Shown in pieces: positions 38,582 through 48,387 of a stretch of DNA of 51,104 nt. The notes beneath the pieces are model-generated. The model ran no database searches. It had not been told where the DNA came from and was given only the letters and a program-made list of their open reading frames with translations. How positions within the stretch are numbered: position 1 is the stretch's first letter; every line of letters starts with the position of its first letter. The translations under genes were made by a program, and so were the position numbers. The DNA is taken from IMG/VR virus record IMGVR_UViG_3300032163_000021, positions 1-51,104 of that record, one strand, 5' to 3'. The DNA comes from a virus.

Positions 38582-40778
38582 CATCGGCACGCTGACCGCC
38601 TTCCTGGGCATGGACGTTCGCAACCTGAAGAAGGGTGCGGGCGAGGCCAAGTCGACCCTGAAAGGCGTCGAGAGCGGCCTCGGCGAACTCAAGGCCGCGG
38701 CCGGCGCGGTGGGCGCGGCCCTAGCTTTCAACGAACTGAAGAAGCTCTACCTCAACTTCGAGAAGTCCGCCGCCGCGGTCGCCCAGATGAACCGGGCGTT
38801 GGAGTCGACCAAGGCCAGCCACGAGACTGCGGTCCGGGCGCAAGAAGCCCTGACCTACTCCTCGCTGAAACTCGGTCACAGCACGACCTCCGTGGCCGAG
38901 GCCATGACATCATTGATCACCAAGTCCCAAGACGCCGAAGCGGCGGTGCAGGACTTCGGCCTGGTCGAGGACGTGGCCGCCAAGTTCAACATGGACCTGG
39001 GTTCCGGCGTGGACGTGGTCGCGAAGGCCATGTCGGGTCAGTTCCGCTCCCTGGCACAGCTCCTTCCTTACATGAAGAAGTGGGCTTCGGAACACAAGGA
39101 CCTCGCCGGCACCGCCAAGGGCGCGAAGATGGCTCTGGAGGAGTTGAACCGAGTGGCCGGCGGCGAGGCCGTGAAGAAGGCGGCCACGGCGATCGGTCAG
39201 ATCGAGCGCCTTCACACCATCCAGGGGAAAATCGGAGGGCAGATCGGTCGCCTGCTCACTGGATCGGATGACACCAGCGAAGCCTGGAAGTCCATCGCCG
39301 ACTCAGCCGAGCGTTTCCTCCGCGCGATGCAGTCCGTCAAGGGCGCGCCCGTCATCCAGAATCTGGCCAAGTGGGCAGCCGGAATCGGGTACATGGTCAG
39401 CGGGGATTTTCTCCACCCTGGAGAATCCAGGAGCGGAGCAGCCATCGACAAGTCTCTCTACGCGAACTACACGGGCAAGACCGGGACCGTGTCCTCAGTG
39501 GCGAATTTATTTCCCGGCCTTCCATCTTCGGCCCTCGCATCCGGAGTCATGCCTGGAGGTGAAAAAAATCTACTCGCCAGCCAACGTGCGGGAGCAGAGG
39601 ACACCTCCGAGGCCGACGCTAAGGCAGCGGAATCCGCGAAAGCTCGGGCCAAGGCCCTGCGCGACGCGAAAGCTCGGGCCAAGGCCCTGCGCGACGCGAA
39701 CGTCTCGGCCTATCAGGATATCCTCGCTCAGTCCGATCTGACGACGCAGCAGATGCAGGCGGCATGGGCTGGAATGGACAGCGCCCGCCTGGATCAGATC
39801 GAGGCCGAGAAGACCGCGGACCTTGAGGCCGGAATGGCCGTTAGCCTGGCCGACGAGAGGATGCAGGCGAAGGTGATCGCGCTCTGGAAGGAGGAGGAGG
39901 ACGCCTGGACCAAGCTGAGCGACGATAAGGTGGCCAAGTCAACGAAGGTCCTGGCCGCCCAGGTCAGCGCCTACGACGAGATGCTTTCCAGTGCCTTCCT
40001 CACGGTGGACGAGATGACGGCCGTATGGGACAAATACAAGGCGGCACGCCTGAAGCAGATCGACGAGGAGGTCGCCGCCCAGGTGAAAGCAGCGAACCTT
40101 TCCCCCGCGGACGCCGCGGCCCTGAGGTTCAAGCTGACGACGGAGATGAACCGCAAGGGAAACGAATCGTTCGCCAATCGGACCGGGATGGAACCCGACG
40201 CCGAAGCGCAGAGCGCTGCGGACAACTGGGTCAAGATCGCGGACGACGGATTCAAGTCCATCGGCGAGGCCGCCTCAGGGTTCTTCACCACGGCGAAGGG
40301 GCAATGGGCCGACTTCCATCAGTCCCTCAGTGCCATGCTCGCGAACTTCGTGGGCACGGTCTTGAAGCAGATTGCCGATCAGGCCCTGGGCAGCGGACCT
40401 ACCGGCTCGATCGGAGCATCCATCGTCGACCTGTTCTCGCGGGGAGGGAACGCAAAGAACGTCGCGACCGACGTCTCCTGGGCCATGAACCCCATGGACC
40501 TGAAGCCGGTCGCCTCCGGCGGCATCTTTCGCAGTCCGACGCCTGCGCTCATCGGAGAGTCCGGCCCGGAAGCGGTCATCCCTTTGAGCCGATTCCGCGA
40601 CGCCTCCTTCATGGATCGCCTGGCGGGCACGGGAACCGACGGACCCGGCTCGCGGGCGCAAGGCCGGCCCGTCATCATCAACATCCAGACCGCGGACCCG
40701 CAGGCCTTCAAGGCGTCCTCTTCTCAGATCGCGGCGCGCATGGCCCTGGCCGTGCGGCAGGCCGAGAGGAATCTCTGA
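38574..40778 (+). CDS. tail tape measure protein
   Basis: A 734-residue helical protein that sets tail length. The N-terminal part (MASIGTLTAFLGMDVRNLKKG) and a central region rich in Ala/Lys/Glu with hydrophobic patches are typical. The C-terminal end (GGIFRSPTPALIGESGPEAVIPLSR near 667-691) is the strongest family mark, found in many tape measures. A 30-bp tandem repeat codes two AKARAKALRD units. It overlaps the chaperone ORF and ends in a TGATG overlap with the next gene. Confidence 0.92.
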   Translation: MASIGTLTAFLGMDVRNLKKGAGEAKSTLKGVESGLGELKAAAGAVGAALAFNELKKLYLNFEKSAAAVAQMNRALESTKASHETAVRAQEALTYSSLKLGHSTTSVAEAMTSLITKSQDAEAAVQDFGLVEDVAAKFNMDLGSGVDVVAKAMSGQFRSLAQLLPYMKKWASEHKDLAGTAKGAKMALEELNRVAGGEAVKKAATAIGQIERLHTIQGKIGGQIGRLLTGSDDTSEAWKSIADSAERFLRAMQSVKGAPVIQNLAKWAAGIGYMVSGDFLHPGESRSGAAIDKSLYANYTGKTGTVSSVANLFPGLPSSALASGVMPGGEKNLLASQRAGAEDTSEADAKAAESAKARAKALRDAKARAKALRDANVSAYQDILAQSDLTTQQMQAAWAGMDSARLDQIEAEKTADLEAGMAVSLADERMQAKVIALWKEEEDAWTKLSDDKVAKSTKVLAAQVSAYDEMLSSAFLTVDEMTAVWDKYKAARLKQIDEEVAAQVKAANLSPADAAALRFKLTTEMNRKGNESFANRTGMEPDAEAQSAADNWVKIADDGFKSIGEAASGFFTTAKGQWADFHQSLSAMLANFVGTVLKQIADQALGSGPTGSIGASIVDLFSRGGNAKNVATDVSWAMNPMDLKPVASGGIFRSPTPALIGESGPEAVIPLSRFRDASFMDRLAGTGTDGPGSRAQGRPVIINIQTADPQAFKASSSQIAARMALAVRQAERNL
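39636..39695 (+). repeat. 30-bp tandem repeat in tape measure gene
   Basis: Two exact 30-base units (39636-39665 and 39666-39695), each coding AKARAKALRD-type sequence, followed by a partial third. A duplication of whole codons that extends a helix. Confidence 0.9.
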
Positions 40779-41443
40779 TGCTCGGCGTTCCCGTCCACCA
40801 GCCGTTGCCGTTCCTGCCGTTCGACCCGGTGTGCTTCCCGGAAGACATCTCCTATGGCAGTGCCGGGGGACCGGAGTTCCTGACCGAGATCACGGAGCTC
40901 GACGGAGGAACCGATCGGGCGGTGGCTCGGCTGCCGGCGCCACGCGAACGGTGGAACATCGCGTGGGGCGTGAGGAAAGAAGACGACGTCGACCGGCTCA
41001 TGAGGTTCTTCCTGTGTCGGCGGGGACGCGCGGCCGGCTTCTACTTTCAGATCCCGAACGACCGACGGGCCACGGATCAGCTCCTCGGGATCGGAGACGG
41101 CTACGAGGTCGAGTTCACGTTGTGCAAGACCTATGAGTCCGGAGGCAGAACGTTCACGAGGTCCCGTCTCTGGCTCGGGCCGGGGTCGACCCTGGACATC
41201 GCCCTGGACACGACCGTCACGGTCGACGGCGAGGTCGCCACGGGGGTGACCTTGGACATTGTCAACTCCAAGATCGTCTTCAACGATGCTCCGGAGTACG
41301 GCGCAGAGGTGCGGGCGTCGTTCGGATTCATGGTCCGAGCTCGGTTCGACACGGACTATCTTCCGAGCCGATTGGAGGACTACCAGGCTGAGTCCGCGGA
41401 GGTCCCGATCATCGAGATCATTCCCCCGACGGTGGCGCTATGA
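40778..41443 (+). CDS. DUF2460 tail protein, first copy
   Basis: A 221-residue protein with VCFPEDISYGSAGGPEFLTEI near 20-40 and RERWNIAWGVRKEDDVDRLM near 53-72, the DUF2460 pattern of GTA g12 (distal tail) proteins. The C-terminal end has VRARFDTDYLPSRLEDYQ, the family's usual ending. It binds the tail tube to the hub. ATG 40778 overlaps the tape measure stop. Confidence 0.88.
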   Translation: MLGVPVHQPLPFLPFDPVCFPEDISYGSAGGPEFLTEITELDGGTDRAVARLPAPRERWNIAWGVRKEDDVDRLMRFFLCRRGRAAGFYFQIPNDRRATDQLLGIGDGYEVEFTLCKTYESGGRTFTRSRLWLGPGSTLDIALDTTVTVDGEVATGVTLDIVNSKIVFNDAPEYGAEVRASFGFMVRARFDTDYLPSRLEDYQAESAEVPIIEIIPPTVAL

Positions 41444-42045
41444 TCCCGATCGATCCGGTGGTGTTTCCGACCGACATCTCCTATCAGAGTTCAGGCGGAC
41501 CGGAGTTCCTGACCGAGATCGTGGAGAAGGGCGACGGTTCGGAGCAGCGCAACCAGCGATGGGAGTTCCCGCGAGAGCGTTGGAACGTCGCCTACGGCGT
41601 GCGGAAGGCGGAGCAACTCGCGAGCCTGCGAACATTCTTTCAAGCTCGGGAAGCCAAGGCTCGGGGCTTCCTCTTCGAGAATCCCCGCGACTACCTGTTC
41701 TGGGACGCCGTCATCGGGATCGGGGACTTCAGCAACCACGCCTTTCAGCTCGCCAAGCCTTATGCTGATCTCACCGGCGACGTGGTGTTCCGGAGAAAGA
41801 TCACCAGGCCAAAGAGTGGCACGGTCATCATGCGTCTCAACGGGACGATCAACAGCTCATGGATCTGCGACTACACGACCGGCATCGTGACCTTCGCACC
41901 GGCGGCCCCGAGCGTCGGAGTGATCGTCACGGCGAGCTGTTCGTTCTACTATCCCATGCGCTTCGACACTGATTTCCTTTCCTCCAAGCTGGAGGACTAC
42001 GAGGCGGAGAGCACCGAGGTTCCGCTGATCGGGGTGCGCGAATGA
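41440..42045 (+). CDS. DUF2460 tail protein, second copy
   Basis: A 201-residue homologue of the preceding gene, with the same starts (VVFPTDISYQSSGGPEFLTEI near 7-27; RERWNVAYGVRKAEQL near 45-60) and ending (MRFDTDFLSSKLEDYEAESTEVP). Two tandem copies are unusual; the two are clearly divergent, so the duplication is not recent. Both may form one mixed ring or serve different roles. ATG 41440 overlaps the first copy's stop. Confidence 0.88.
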   Translation: MIPIDPVVFPTDISYQSSGGPEFLTEIVEKGDGSEQRNQRWEFPRERWNVAYGVRKAEQLASLRTFFQAREAKARGFLFENPRDYLFWDAVIGIGDFSNHAFQLAKPYADLTGDVVFRRKITRPKSGTVIMRLNGTINSSWICDYTTGIVTFAPAAPSVGVIVTASCSFYYPMRFDTDFLSSKLEDYEAESTEVPLIGVRE

Positions 42046-42938
42046 AGACTACGATCTCCGCGGCTTTGAAGGAACATCTGGCCGGGGAGGTGACGACCCT
42101 TGCTTCTTGCTGGACGATCACGAGGAAGGACGGGGAGATCTTTCGGTTCACGGACCACGACTGCGACCTGACCGTGGCGACGCACGACTACTTGGCCGCG
42201 GCGGGCATGGCCTCGACCGACCTGAAGCAAGATCGCACGCTCTCCGTGGACAACATGGAGGCGGTCACGTTCTTGGACTCCGACACCATCACGGACTCCG
42301 ACCTGCGAGCCCGGCTCTTCGATGATGCTTCCGTCGACCTCTTCCTGGTGAACTGGGCTGACTCTACGATGGGCACCCTGCCGGTTCTCCTTGGCTGGCT
42401 TCTGGGGCGCGTCGAGATCCGAGACAATGCCTGCACGGCAGAGTTGCGAGGTCTCGGGCAGCGCCTGTCGTGCAAGATCTGCGCCCTGTACTCCGAGACG
42501 TGCCGGGCGGACTTCGGAGATGCTCAGTGCGGCGTAGACCTGGCAGGTTCGGGCATGGTTCAAGGCGGTTCCGTCGACAGCACCGCGGCGCCGACGCAGC
42601 GGCAGCGATTCATCGCAGCCTCCGGTCTCGACCTGACTTTCGGTCGACTGGTGGGCGGCATCCTGACCTGGACCGGATCCATCGGAACCAACCTCGGCCT
42701 GAGCATGGAGGTTGCCCGCGCCGACGCGGCAACGAACGAGATCACATTGCTCCTTCCGATGCCCAATGACATCGGGGCCGGGGATGAGTTCGAGGTCGTT
42801 CGGGGATGCGACAAGACCTTCGACACCTGCTTCCATGTCTTCAACAACCCTCTCAACTTCCGCGGAGAGCCTTGGGTTCCCAAGACCGGCAAGACGCAGA
42901 CCTTCGCCATCACCGCGAGGGATCCATGGCACGGTTGA
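42042..42938 (+). CDS. DUF2163 / GTA g13-like tail hub protein
   Basis: A 298-residue protein. The N-terminal region (ALKEHLAGEVTTLASCWTITRKDG near 8-31, then FRFTDHDCDL) and the C-terminal domain with CDKTFDTCFHVFNNPLNFRGEPWVP near 263-287 are the DUF2163 pattern. The CDKTFDTC...NNxxNFRGEP sequence is the classic end of GTA g13-type hub proteins. It links distal tail and tip. Its stop overlaps the peptidase gene by 13 bases. Confidence 0.9.
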   Translation: MKTTISAALKEHLAGEVTTLASCWTITRKDGEIFRFTDHDCDLTVATHDYLAAAGMASTDLKQDRTLSVDNMEAVTFLDSDTITDSDLRARLFDDASVDLFLVNWADSTMGTLPVLLGWLLGRVEIRDNACTAELRGLGQRLSCKICALYSETCRADFGDAQCGVDLAGSGMVQGGSVDSTAAPTQRQRFIAASGLDLTFGRLVGGILTWTGSIGTNLGLSMEVARADAATNEITLLLPMPNDIGAGDEFEVVRGCDKTFDTCFHVFNNPLNFRGEPWVPKTGKTQTFAITARDPWHG

Positions 42939-43339
42939 GCATGGTTGCAGCGGCCCGCGATCTCCTCGGGGTTCCGTTTCTTCATCGCGGGCGCACGCGG
43001 GCGGGCCTAGACTGTGCCGGCATGGTCTGGCTGGCGCGAAAAACTGCCTACGGTCTGACGGCCGACGATCGCAACTATCCGGCGCGTCCATCTTCGCAGA
43101 TGGTCCTCTCCAAGATCTCCAGACACGGCGTTCGCATCGGGGTTCGCGAGGCGCTTCCGGGCGACGTCGTGATCCTTCAGTTCGGGTCCTTCGCAACTCA
43201 CCTCGGCGTGCTGACGCCCGAGGGCGTTGTTCACTCCGTCCCCACGCTCGGCGTCATTGAAACGTCGCGTGCGGACCTGGCCGCAAGTCGATCGATCCGG
43301 GCGGTCTTTCGCCTGGCGGGGTCGCCATGGCCGTCGTAG
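42926..43339 (+). CDS. NlpC/P60 family tail peptidase
   Basis: A 137-residue peptidoglycan hydrolase placed at the tail tip, as GTA g14. Catalytic Cys30 in LDCAGMVW (28-35), His92 in FATHLGV (89-95) and a likely third residue at His103. It probably cleaves peptide crosslinks at infection so that DNA can pass through the wall. ATG 42926 overlaps the DUF2163 gene by 13 bases and its end overlaps the next gene by 13. Confidence 0.88.
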   Translation: MARLSMVAAARDLLGVPFLHRGRTRAGLDCAGMVWLARKTAYGLTADDRNYPARPSSQMVLSKISRHGVRIGVREALPGDVVILQFGSFATHLGVLTPEGVVHSVPTLGVIETSRADLAASRSIRAVFRLAGSPWPS

Positions 43340-46300
43340 GCGTCTTCCTCGCCAAGTCCGTGCTGTCCTACATCATCACCCGAGCGGTGAGCGACCTGAC
43401 CGCGCGGGAGAAGAAGCCGACGGCCCTGGAAGGCCCGACCCGGCGAGACCTCTCCGTGCAGACGTGCAGTTGGGGCACCGCGATTCCGGTCGTCTACGGT
43501 TCGATGAGGCTGTCCGGAAACATCATCTGGACCAGCCTGCCCATCGACGATCTTCCCAGCGCGACGCTCACCCTCTCGCTGGCGATCGGCATCTGCCGCG
43601 GACCTGTCACCAATCTGGGCCGCATCTGGTGCAATGGCCAGCTGGTCTACGATGCCGTTCATGCCCTGCCGACCGTGGCGGCAGACTCCGTGGAGCAACA
43701 CATCCGGACCGCGCTATCCTTCGAGTTCTTCAAGGGCACGGAGGATCAGGAGGTGGCGGCGGAGATCCAGGCGGGCCTGCCCATGACCTTGCGCTTCTAT
43801 TTCTGGTCCATCTCTTTGAGTGCGCCGCCGGCGGACCCTCCGAACGGGACCTGGTTCGTCCACGGTACCGGCACCGGAGCCTGGACGGGACATGGCGGAC
43901 AACTGGCGTTCTGCTCCGGCGGAGCCTGGACCTTCGCCCTTACCTCGTGGATCGGAGAGTGGTACTACGGTGTCGTCTACGTGCTAGACGATTCCAAGGT
44001 CTACGAATGGAACGGTTCGGCTTGGGTGCAGATCGGGGTCTGGAATCCGACCATTCCGCCTGGCTACGACGGGCCAGCCTATCGTGGTCTGTGCTACATC
44101 GTTTTCAAGGACTTTCCTCTGCATTTGACCGGAGGGGCCATCCCGCAGTTCGAGTTCGAGGTCGCGAACATCGCCTCGTCGGCCCCTTACGAGGAGATCC
44201 CGGAGCAGACGGAGACGACCTGGAACGAGCCCCCGGCCGGAGAAGGGATTTTCCAGGGGCAGCTCCTGTCGATGACGGGATTTGAGTGCGGGATCGCCGA
44301 AGGTCTCGTCTACAGCGGGAACGTCTCGGTCGGGACCGACGGTCTGACCGTCGCGCCGACCACCGTGCTGGCTTACTGGGAGCTACCGGTCGTGACCGGC
44401 ATGGCCACGCAGCCAGAGCCTTACGGAAACATCCTCCTCCGGGTCGATACTCCTCCGGCCTCCTTGGACGTCACGATCTGCGAGCTCGGATCTACCATCG
44501 TCGCGCGTCTGAAACTAACGCCGAGCCGGACCTTGAAGCTGACCAAGGCCGACGGCACCCTACTCGCTCATTCCGACGTCGTCCTCGCCGCGGAAACCTG
44601 GCATCGTGTCTCGTTCGGCGCGCGGACCCACGGGGCGGCGCTCTGCGTGGACGGGATCGACGCGACGATCGACCTCGGCTACGACCCCGGAAGCATCAAG
44701 GACCTGGTCCTCGGCAGCGTGTCCTTCGTCGCGGCCTACAGCGTGACTTTCAGATCGGCGGCTCTGACCTCTCATTATCCGCTCCCGACGAACTGGAAGA
44801 TCGACGCGGTCGAGGTCGCAGGGACACTCTCCGGGTACGCGGAGATCGGATCGAGCAACGGCTCGCCTCCGTACTGGTCCAACGGCTCGACCGACCAAGC
44901 ACTCATGCTCGGCTTGGTCAACCGGCACGGGGGATGGGACGGGGCGCACGCGACTCCGAACTATCCAAACCAAGCCGAGGAGGTTCACAAGGCGCTGCGA
45001 TCGACCGCGGCCGCCTCGTTCGTCGGGACCATCGCACCGCTCGACACCTCGCTGCACGACTACTCCCTGAGCCGCTTCTACGGCATCCAGGTCGCTCTGA
45101 CCTGCCGCGCTCAATCGTCGGGGTCGTTCGTCTGCGACATCCAGAACATCCCCGGCTCCGCCGATCGCACGGTCGGCTTGGCGGCGACCCTCGCCTACGG
45201 AGCCTGGAAACAGCGCCGCGAGGCCTATTGCGCGTCGAGTCCCGGTTACTGGACTCCATCTCAGATCGAGGCGATCGTCTTGAAGTTCTCGTCCGCAGGC
45301 TCAGAATCTCACGTACACGCGCACACAGTCTACGTGGTCCATTCCGGGCTACCGCTGATCGAGCACTCCGTCTTGATCGAGCCCGGAACCTCCGTGAACA
45401 TGGATCCGATCGGAAACTCCGGACAAACGAACGGCGGCGGGGGCGCCAACGTCGTCCTAGCGGTCGATGATTCGTGGCTGGTGTTCATGGAGTCGGGACG
45501 CTGGTACGCCTATGCCATTGTTTTGTCAGTCGTCTCGGCCTATGGAACATTCCTTGAAGATTTGGATTCGAACGGTACACTGGATCCCCTCATCCCACCC
45601 GTCGGCTGCGACTTCGACATGGACGAGGACGCCGTCATCTACACGGCGAAGATCGGGGATCCGACCGTGGTCTACGATCACTATGACTACACGACGATGG
45701 AAGCCGGAGACAGTCAGGACACGCACTGGCCCCTGACCATCGACATCTTCGTGAACGGGAACACGGTGCAATCCTCCGACTTCACGATCCCGGAGCTCTC
45801 CGGGCACTACCTGGACCTGGACCTGGACGTGAAGGTCGACGGCGTGGTCTGCGATGCGACGCACCATCCCTACGTCTACGACGCTGGGACCAACACCATC
45901 GTCTTCGTGCAAGCTCCGCCGATGAACGCCGAGATTCGGGTGGCCTGGGGATTCGAGAGGACACTCCCTGCCAAGGCCAGCATCGTCCGCCTGGATCCCT
46001 ACGTTTTGTTCGGCGAGATCAGCGCGTCCGACTTCGCCGACTGGGACCTCTACTATCCGGCGCGCATCCGCGTCGGACGTTCGGCGGGCGCACCGGTCGC
46101 GGTCATGGGCGCGACGAACTCTGACAGCTCGCCCGGGAGCACGATCCGACTGCGCAACCGCACAGACTTCGAGTGGGGCGGCTACGTGGAGGCCGCAGTC
46201 GGGCCGGCCAGCGGCAGTCTATTCCGAGCCATGACCATCGACGACGTCGTGCGAGCCGTGGCCACCCATGCCTTCTTCGCCGTGTCCTCCGACGGTGACG

Positions 46301-47526
46301 GAGCAGCGGAGCTCGTGATCGCGATGCTGAACGGCGCCGACCCCGCGGACCCGGTGCGTTTCGACATCTCCGACTACATCACCGATCCCGAGGTGATCAT
46401 GGTCTGGGACTCGACCGCCACCGGCGAGCCGGCAGACCGCATCGCGGTCGGGCAGCGCGGGGCGCAGGAGAAGATCGCCTTCTGGTCCTTCGAGGTGCTC
46501 AGCAACGGCGACCTGGAGATCACGTACCTCGGGCAGCTCGGCGGCGAGGTCGTTCCGGCCCAGGCAACCGCGGCCTGGCGGCGGGGCGCCTGGGGAAACC
46601 CGCCGGCCTTGACGTTCGCCTATGACAACGGAGGACCGACGGTCATCAAGACCATCGACCTGACCTCACGGAACGTTCGCAAGACTTGGGCGGTGCTCCC
46701 GCACGAGGACGATGCCGGGGGACTGCCCGACTTCCGCGGCGGTTCGGCCTACTCAGCGACTCAGAACGGGGTCTTCTCCGGGTGCGTTCCGGTCTCTTCG
46801 GTCGACGAATACTCCTACATCTGGGTCAGCCTGCAGACGATCATCACGTCTCCGCTTCCCCTGTCGGCGATCGTGGCCGACATCTGCTCGCAGGCCGGCC
46901 TGGAGGGTGGTGAGATCGATGTCACGGATCTCGCCCAGACCGTCCACGGGTACGCGGTCGACAATCGCATGGAGGCTCGTTCCGCCCTGGCGCCGCTGGC
47001 CGACGCCTATGCCTTTGACGGCATCGAGTCCGGGGGGAAACTCAACTTCCGGAAACGAACGGGCATCTCCGCGGTGGAGATTCCGGCCTCGGATCTGGCC
47101 GCTCACGTGGAGGGCACCGAACGGCCGCAGGACCTGGTGACCAGCATGATGGAGGAAGTCTCCATCCCCGTCTCGGTCGAGATCGGGTTCGTCGATTTCC
47201 AATCTGAGTACGGTTCGGGCCTTGTTCGAGACATGCGATCGGGCGGCACTTCCGGAGAGAAGATGGCCCTCTCGATCCCGGTCGCGTTGACAAAGGGAGA
47301 AGCGAAGGCCTTGGCCGCGCGCCAGCTCATGGTCGTCTGGCAGGAGGGGTCTCGATACAAGTTGATCCTAACCCGCCAGTACGCCTACCTTGATCCCGGA
47401 GACGTCGTCACGATCACCACGCCGACTGGACTCAGGCTTCCGATGCGAGTCGAAACGATGACGCCGAGCGGCGGGTTGATCGAGATCGAGGCGGTCCCGG
47501 ATTCACCGATCCCTTGGGAAACGTAG
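43327..47526 (+). CDS. large tail tip / host-specificity protein (GTA g15-like)
   Basis: A 1399-residue protein, the tip 'megatron' that forms the base of the tail and meets the receptor. The N-terminal region (CSWGTAIPVVYGSMRLSGNIIW near 50-71) and the C-terminal end (ICSQAGLEGGEIDVTDLAQTVHGYAVDNR region near 1190-1219, then LPMRVETMTPSGGLIEIEAVP near 1372-1392) match the GTA g15/host-specificity families. In between, residues about 318-490 are Ser/Gly/beta-rich and read as an extra LamG/lectin-like domain. A further inserted part (about 560-720) is also beta-rich. These inserts may bind sugar on the host. Confidence 0.88.
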   Translation: MAVVGVFLAKSVLSYIITRAVSDLTAREKKPTALEGPTRRDLSVQTCSWGTAIPVVYGSMRLSGNIIWTSLPIDDLPSATLTLSLAIGICRGPVTNLGRIWCNGQLVYDAVHALPTVAADSVEQHIRTALSFEFFKGTEDQEVAAEIQAGLPMTLRFYFWSISLSAPPADPPNGTWFVHGTGTGAWTGHGGQLAFCSGGAWTFALTSWIGEWYYGVVYVLDDSKVYEWNGSAWVQIGVWNPTIPPGYDGPAYRGLCYIVFKDFPLHLTGGAIPQFEFEVANIASSAPYEEIPEQTETTWNEPPAGEGIFQGQLLSMTGFECGIAEGLVYSGNVSVGTDGLTVAPTTVLAYWELPVVTGMATQPEPYGNILLRVDTPPASLDVTICELGSTIVARLKLTPSRTLKLTKADGTLLAHSDVVLAAETWHRVSFGARTHGAALCVDGIDATIDLGYDPGSIKDLVLGSVSFVAAYSVTFRSAALTSHYPLPTNWKIDAVEVAGTLSGYAEIGSSNGSPPYWSNGSTDQALMLGLVNRHGGWDGAHATPNYPNQAEEVHKALRSTAAASFVGTIAPLDTSLHDYSLSRFYGIQVALTCRAQSSGSFVCDIQNIPGSADRTVGLAATLAYGAWKQRREAYCASSPGYWTPSQIEAIVLKFSSAGSESHVHAHTVYVVHSGLPLIEHSVLIEPGTSVNMDPIGNSGQTNGGGGANVVLAVDDSWLVFMESGRWYAYAIVLSVVSAYGTFLEDLDSNGTLDPLIPPVGCDFDMDEDAVIYTAKIGDPTVVYDHYDYTTMEAGDSQDTHWPLTIDIFVNGNTVQSSDFTIPELSGHYLDLDLDVKVDGVVCDATHHPYVYDAGTNTIVFVQAPPMNAEIRVAWGFERTLPAKASIVRLDPYVLFGEISASDFADWDLYYPARIRVGRSAGAPVAVMGATNSDSSPGSTIRLRNRTDFEWGGYVEAAVGPASGSLFRAMTIDDVVRAVATHAFFAVSSDGDGAAELVIAMLNGADPADPVRFDISDYITDPEVIMVWDSTATGEPADRIAVGQRGAQEKIAFWSFEVLSNGDLEITYLGQLGGEVVPAQATAAWRRGAWGNPPALTFAYDNGGPTVIKTIDLTSRNVRKTWAVLPHEDDAGGLPDFRGGSAYSATQNGVFSGCVPVSSVDEYSYIWVSLQTIITSPLPLSAIVADICSQAGLEGGEIDVTDLAQTVHGYAVDNRMEARSALAPLADAYAFDGIESGGKLNFRKRTGISAVEIPASDLAAHVEGTERPQDLVTSMMEEVSIPVSVEIGFVDFQSEYGSGLVRDMRSGGTSGEKMALSIPVALTKGEAKALAARQLMVVWQEGSRYKLILTRQYAYLDPGDVVTITTPTGLRLPMRVETMTPSGGLIEIEAVPDSPIPWET

Positions 47527-47587
47527 AAGCAGAGAGGCTCAGTTCATTATCGTTCGCGTTCCTGGCGGGACCAAGGAAGGAGACGAG

Positions 47588-47875
47588 TTGACCACCAAAG
47601 ACGCGGAGACCTTCACGTGGCGCCACCTGATCGCCGTCATCTCGATCCTATCGATCGTGGTAGGGCTGGTGCTGTCGCTGGGGTTCAAACTCTTCTATCC
47701 GACGACGTCTGCGGCTGCTCTGGAGGTCAGGGTCGCGGTGGTGGAGCGAGATCTCGGCGAGATCAAAACGTCCCTGAGAGGTTCGGAGGAGGCGCAAAGG
47801 CAGATCCTGACGTCTCAGCAGACGATCATCAGCAACCTCGGTCAGATCGTCGCGGCCGACCGAGCTCGTCGATGA
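47588..47875 (+). CDS. small membrane protein, likely lysis-related, 95 aa, TTG start
   Basis: TTG 47588 lies behind AAGGAAGGAG, giving a better start than any ATG. Polar N-terminus, one membrane span at about 15-37 (AVISILSIVVGLVLSLGFKLF), then a helical, coiled-coil-like C-terminal half. The layout fits XhlA-like holin partners or a spanin-type protein. It overlaps the endolysin gene by 4 bases, which favours a lysis role. Confidence 0.65.
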   Translation: MTTKDAETFTWRHLIAVISILSIVVGLVLSLGFKLFYPTTSAAALEVRVAVVERDLGEIKTSLRGSEEAQRQILTSQQTIISNLGQIVAADRARR

Positions 47876-48378
47876 CGGCCTTGGAGCAAGCGCTTCGGCT
47901 CATCAAGGAGCACGAGAGCGGCGAGTTCACGGAAGACACCTCCGACCCTGGAGGGCCGACCCGCTGGGGGATCAGTCTTCGGTTCCTGCAGGCGATCGTG
48001 CCCGGATCAACCCGGTCGGACATCGTGGAGATGACATGGACCCGAGCGGCTCAGCTTCTCCGCAGCGAGTTCTGGAAGCGGTTCGGTTATGACCTGCTGC
48101 CGGATGCCGTGGCCGTCAAGGTCTTCGACTTGTCCGTCCTGGTCGGCCCCAAACAGATCGGTCTCTGCCTCCAGCGGGCGTGCCGGTCCTGCGGCTGGCA
48201 ACTAGAGGAGGATGGCCAGATCGGGCCGCAGACGCGGGCGGCGTGCACCAGCGTCACCGTAGAGATTCTCTTGCCGGCCCTTCGATCCGAGGTCGCCGGC
48301 TTCTTTCGCTTGCTGGTGGAGAGGGAACCAAGGTCAGCCAAATATCTCAACGGCTGGCTCAACCGGGCATACAGCTAG
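47872..48378 (+). CDS. GH108-family endolysin (N-acetylmuramidase)
   Basis: A 168-residue muramidase. The GH108 motif is seen as HESGEF with the catalytic Glu15, then DPGGPTRWGIS at 25-35. The C-terminal domain (GPKQIGLCLQRACRS, then DGQIGPQTRAA near 119-129) is the PG_binding_3 type that follows GH108 in phage and GTA lysins. No signal peptide, so the holin must let it out. ATG 47872 overlaps the preceding gene. Confidence 0.9.
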   Translation: MTALEQALRLIKEHESGEFTEDTSDPGGPTRWGISLRFLQAIVPGSTRSDIVEMTWTRAAQLLRSEFWKRFGYDLLPDAVAVKVFDLSVLVGPKQIGLCLQRACRSCGWQLEEDGQIGPQTRAACTSVTVEILLPALRSEVAGFFRLLVEREPRSAKYLNGWLNRAYS

Positions 48379-48387
48379 GAGGTCGAT

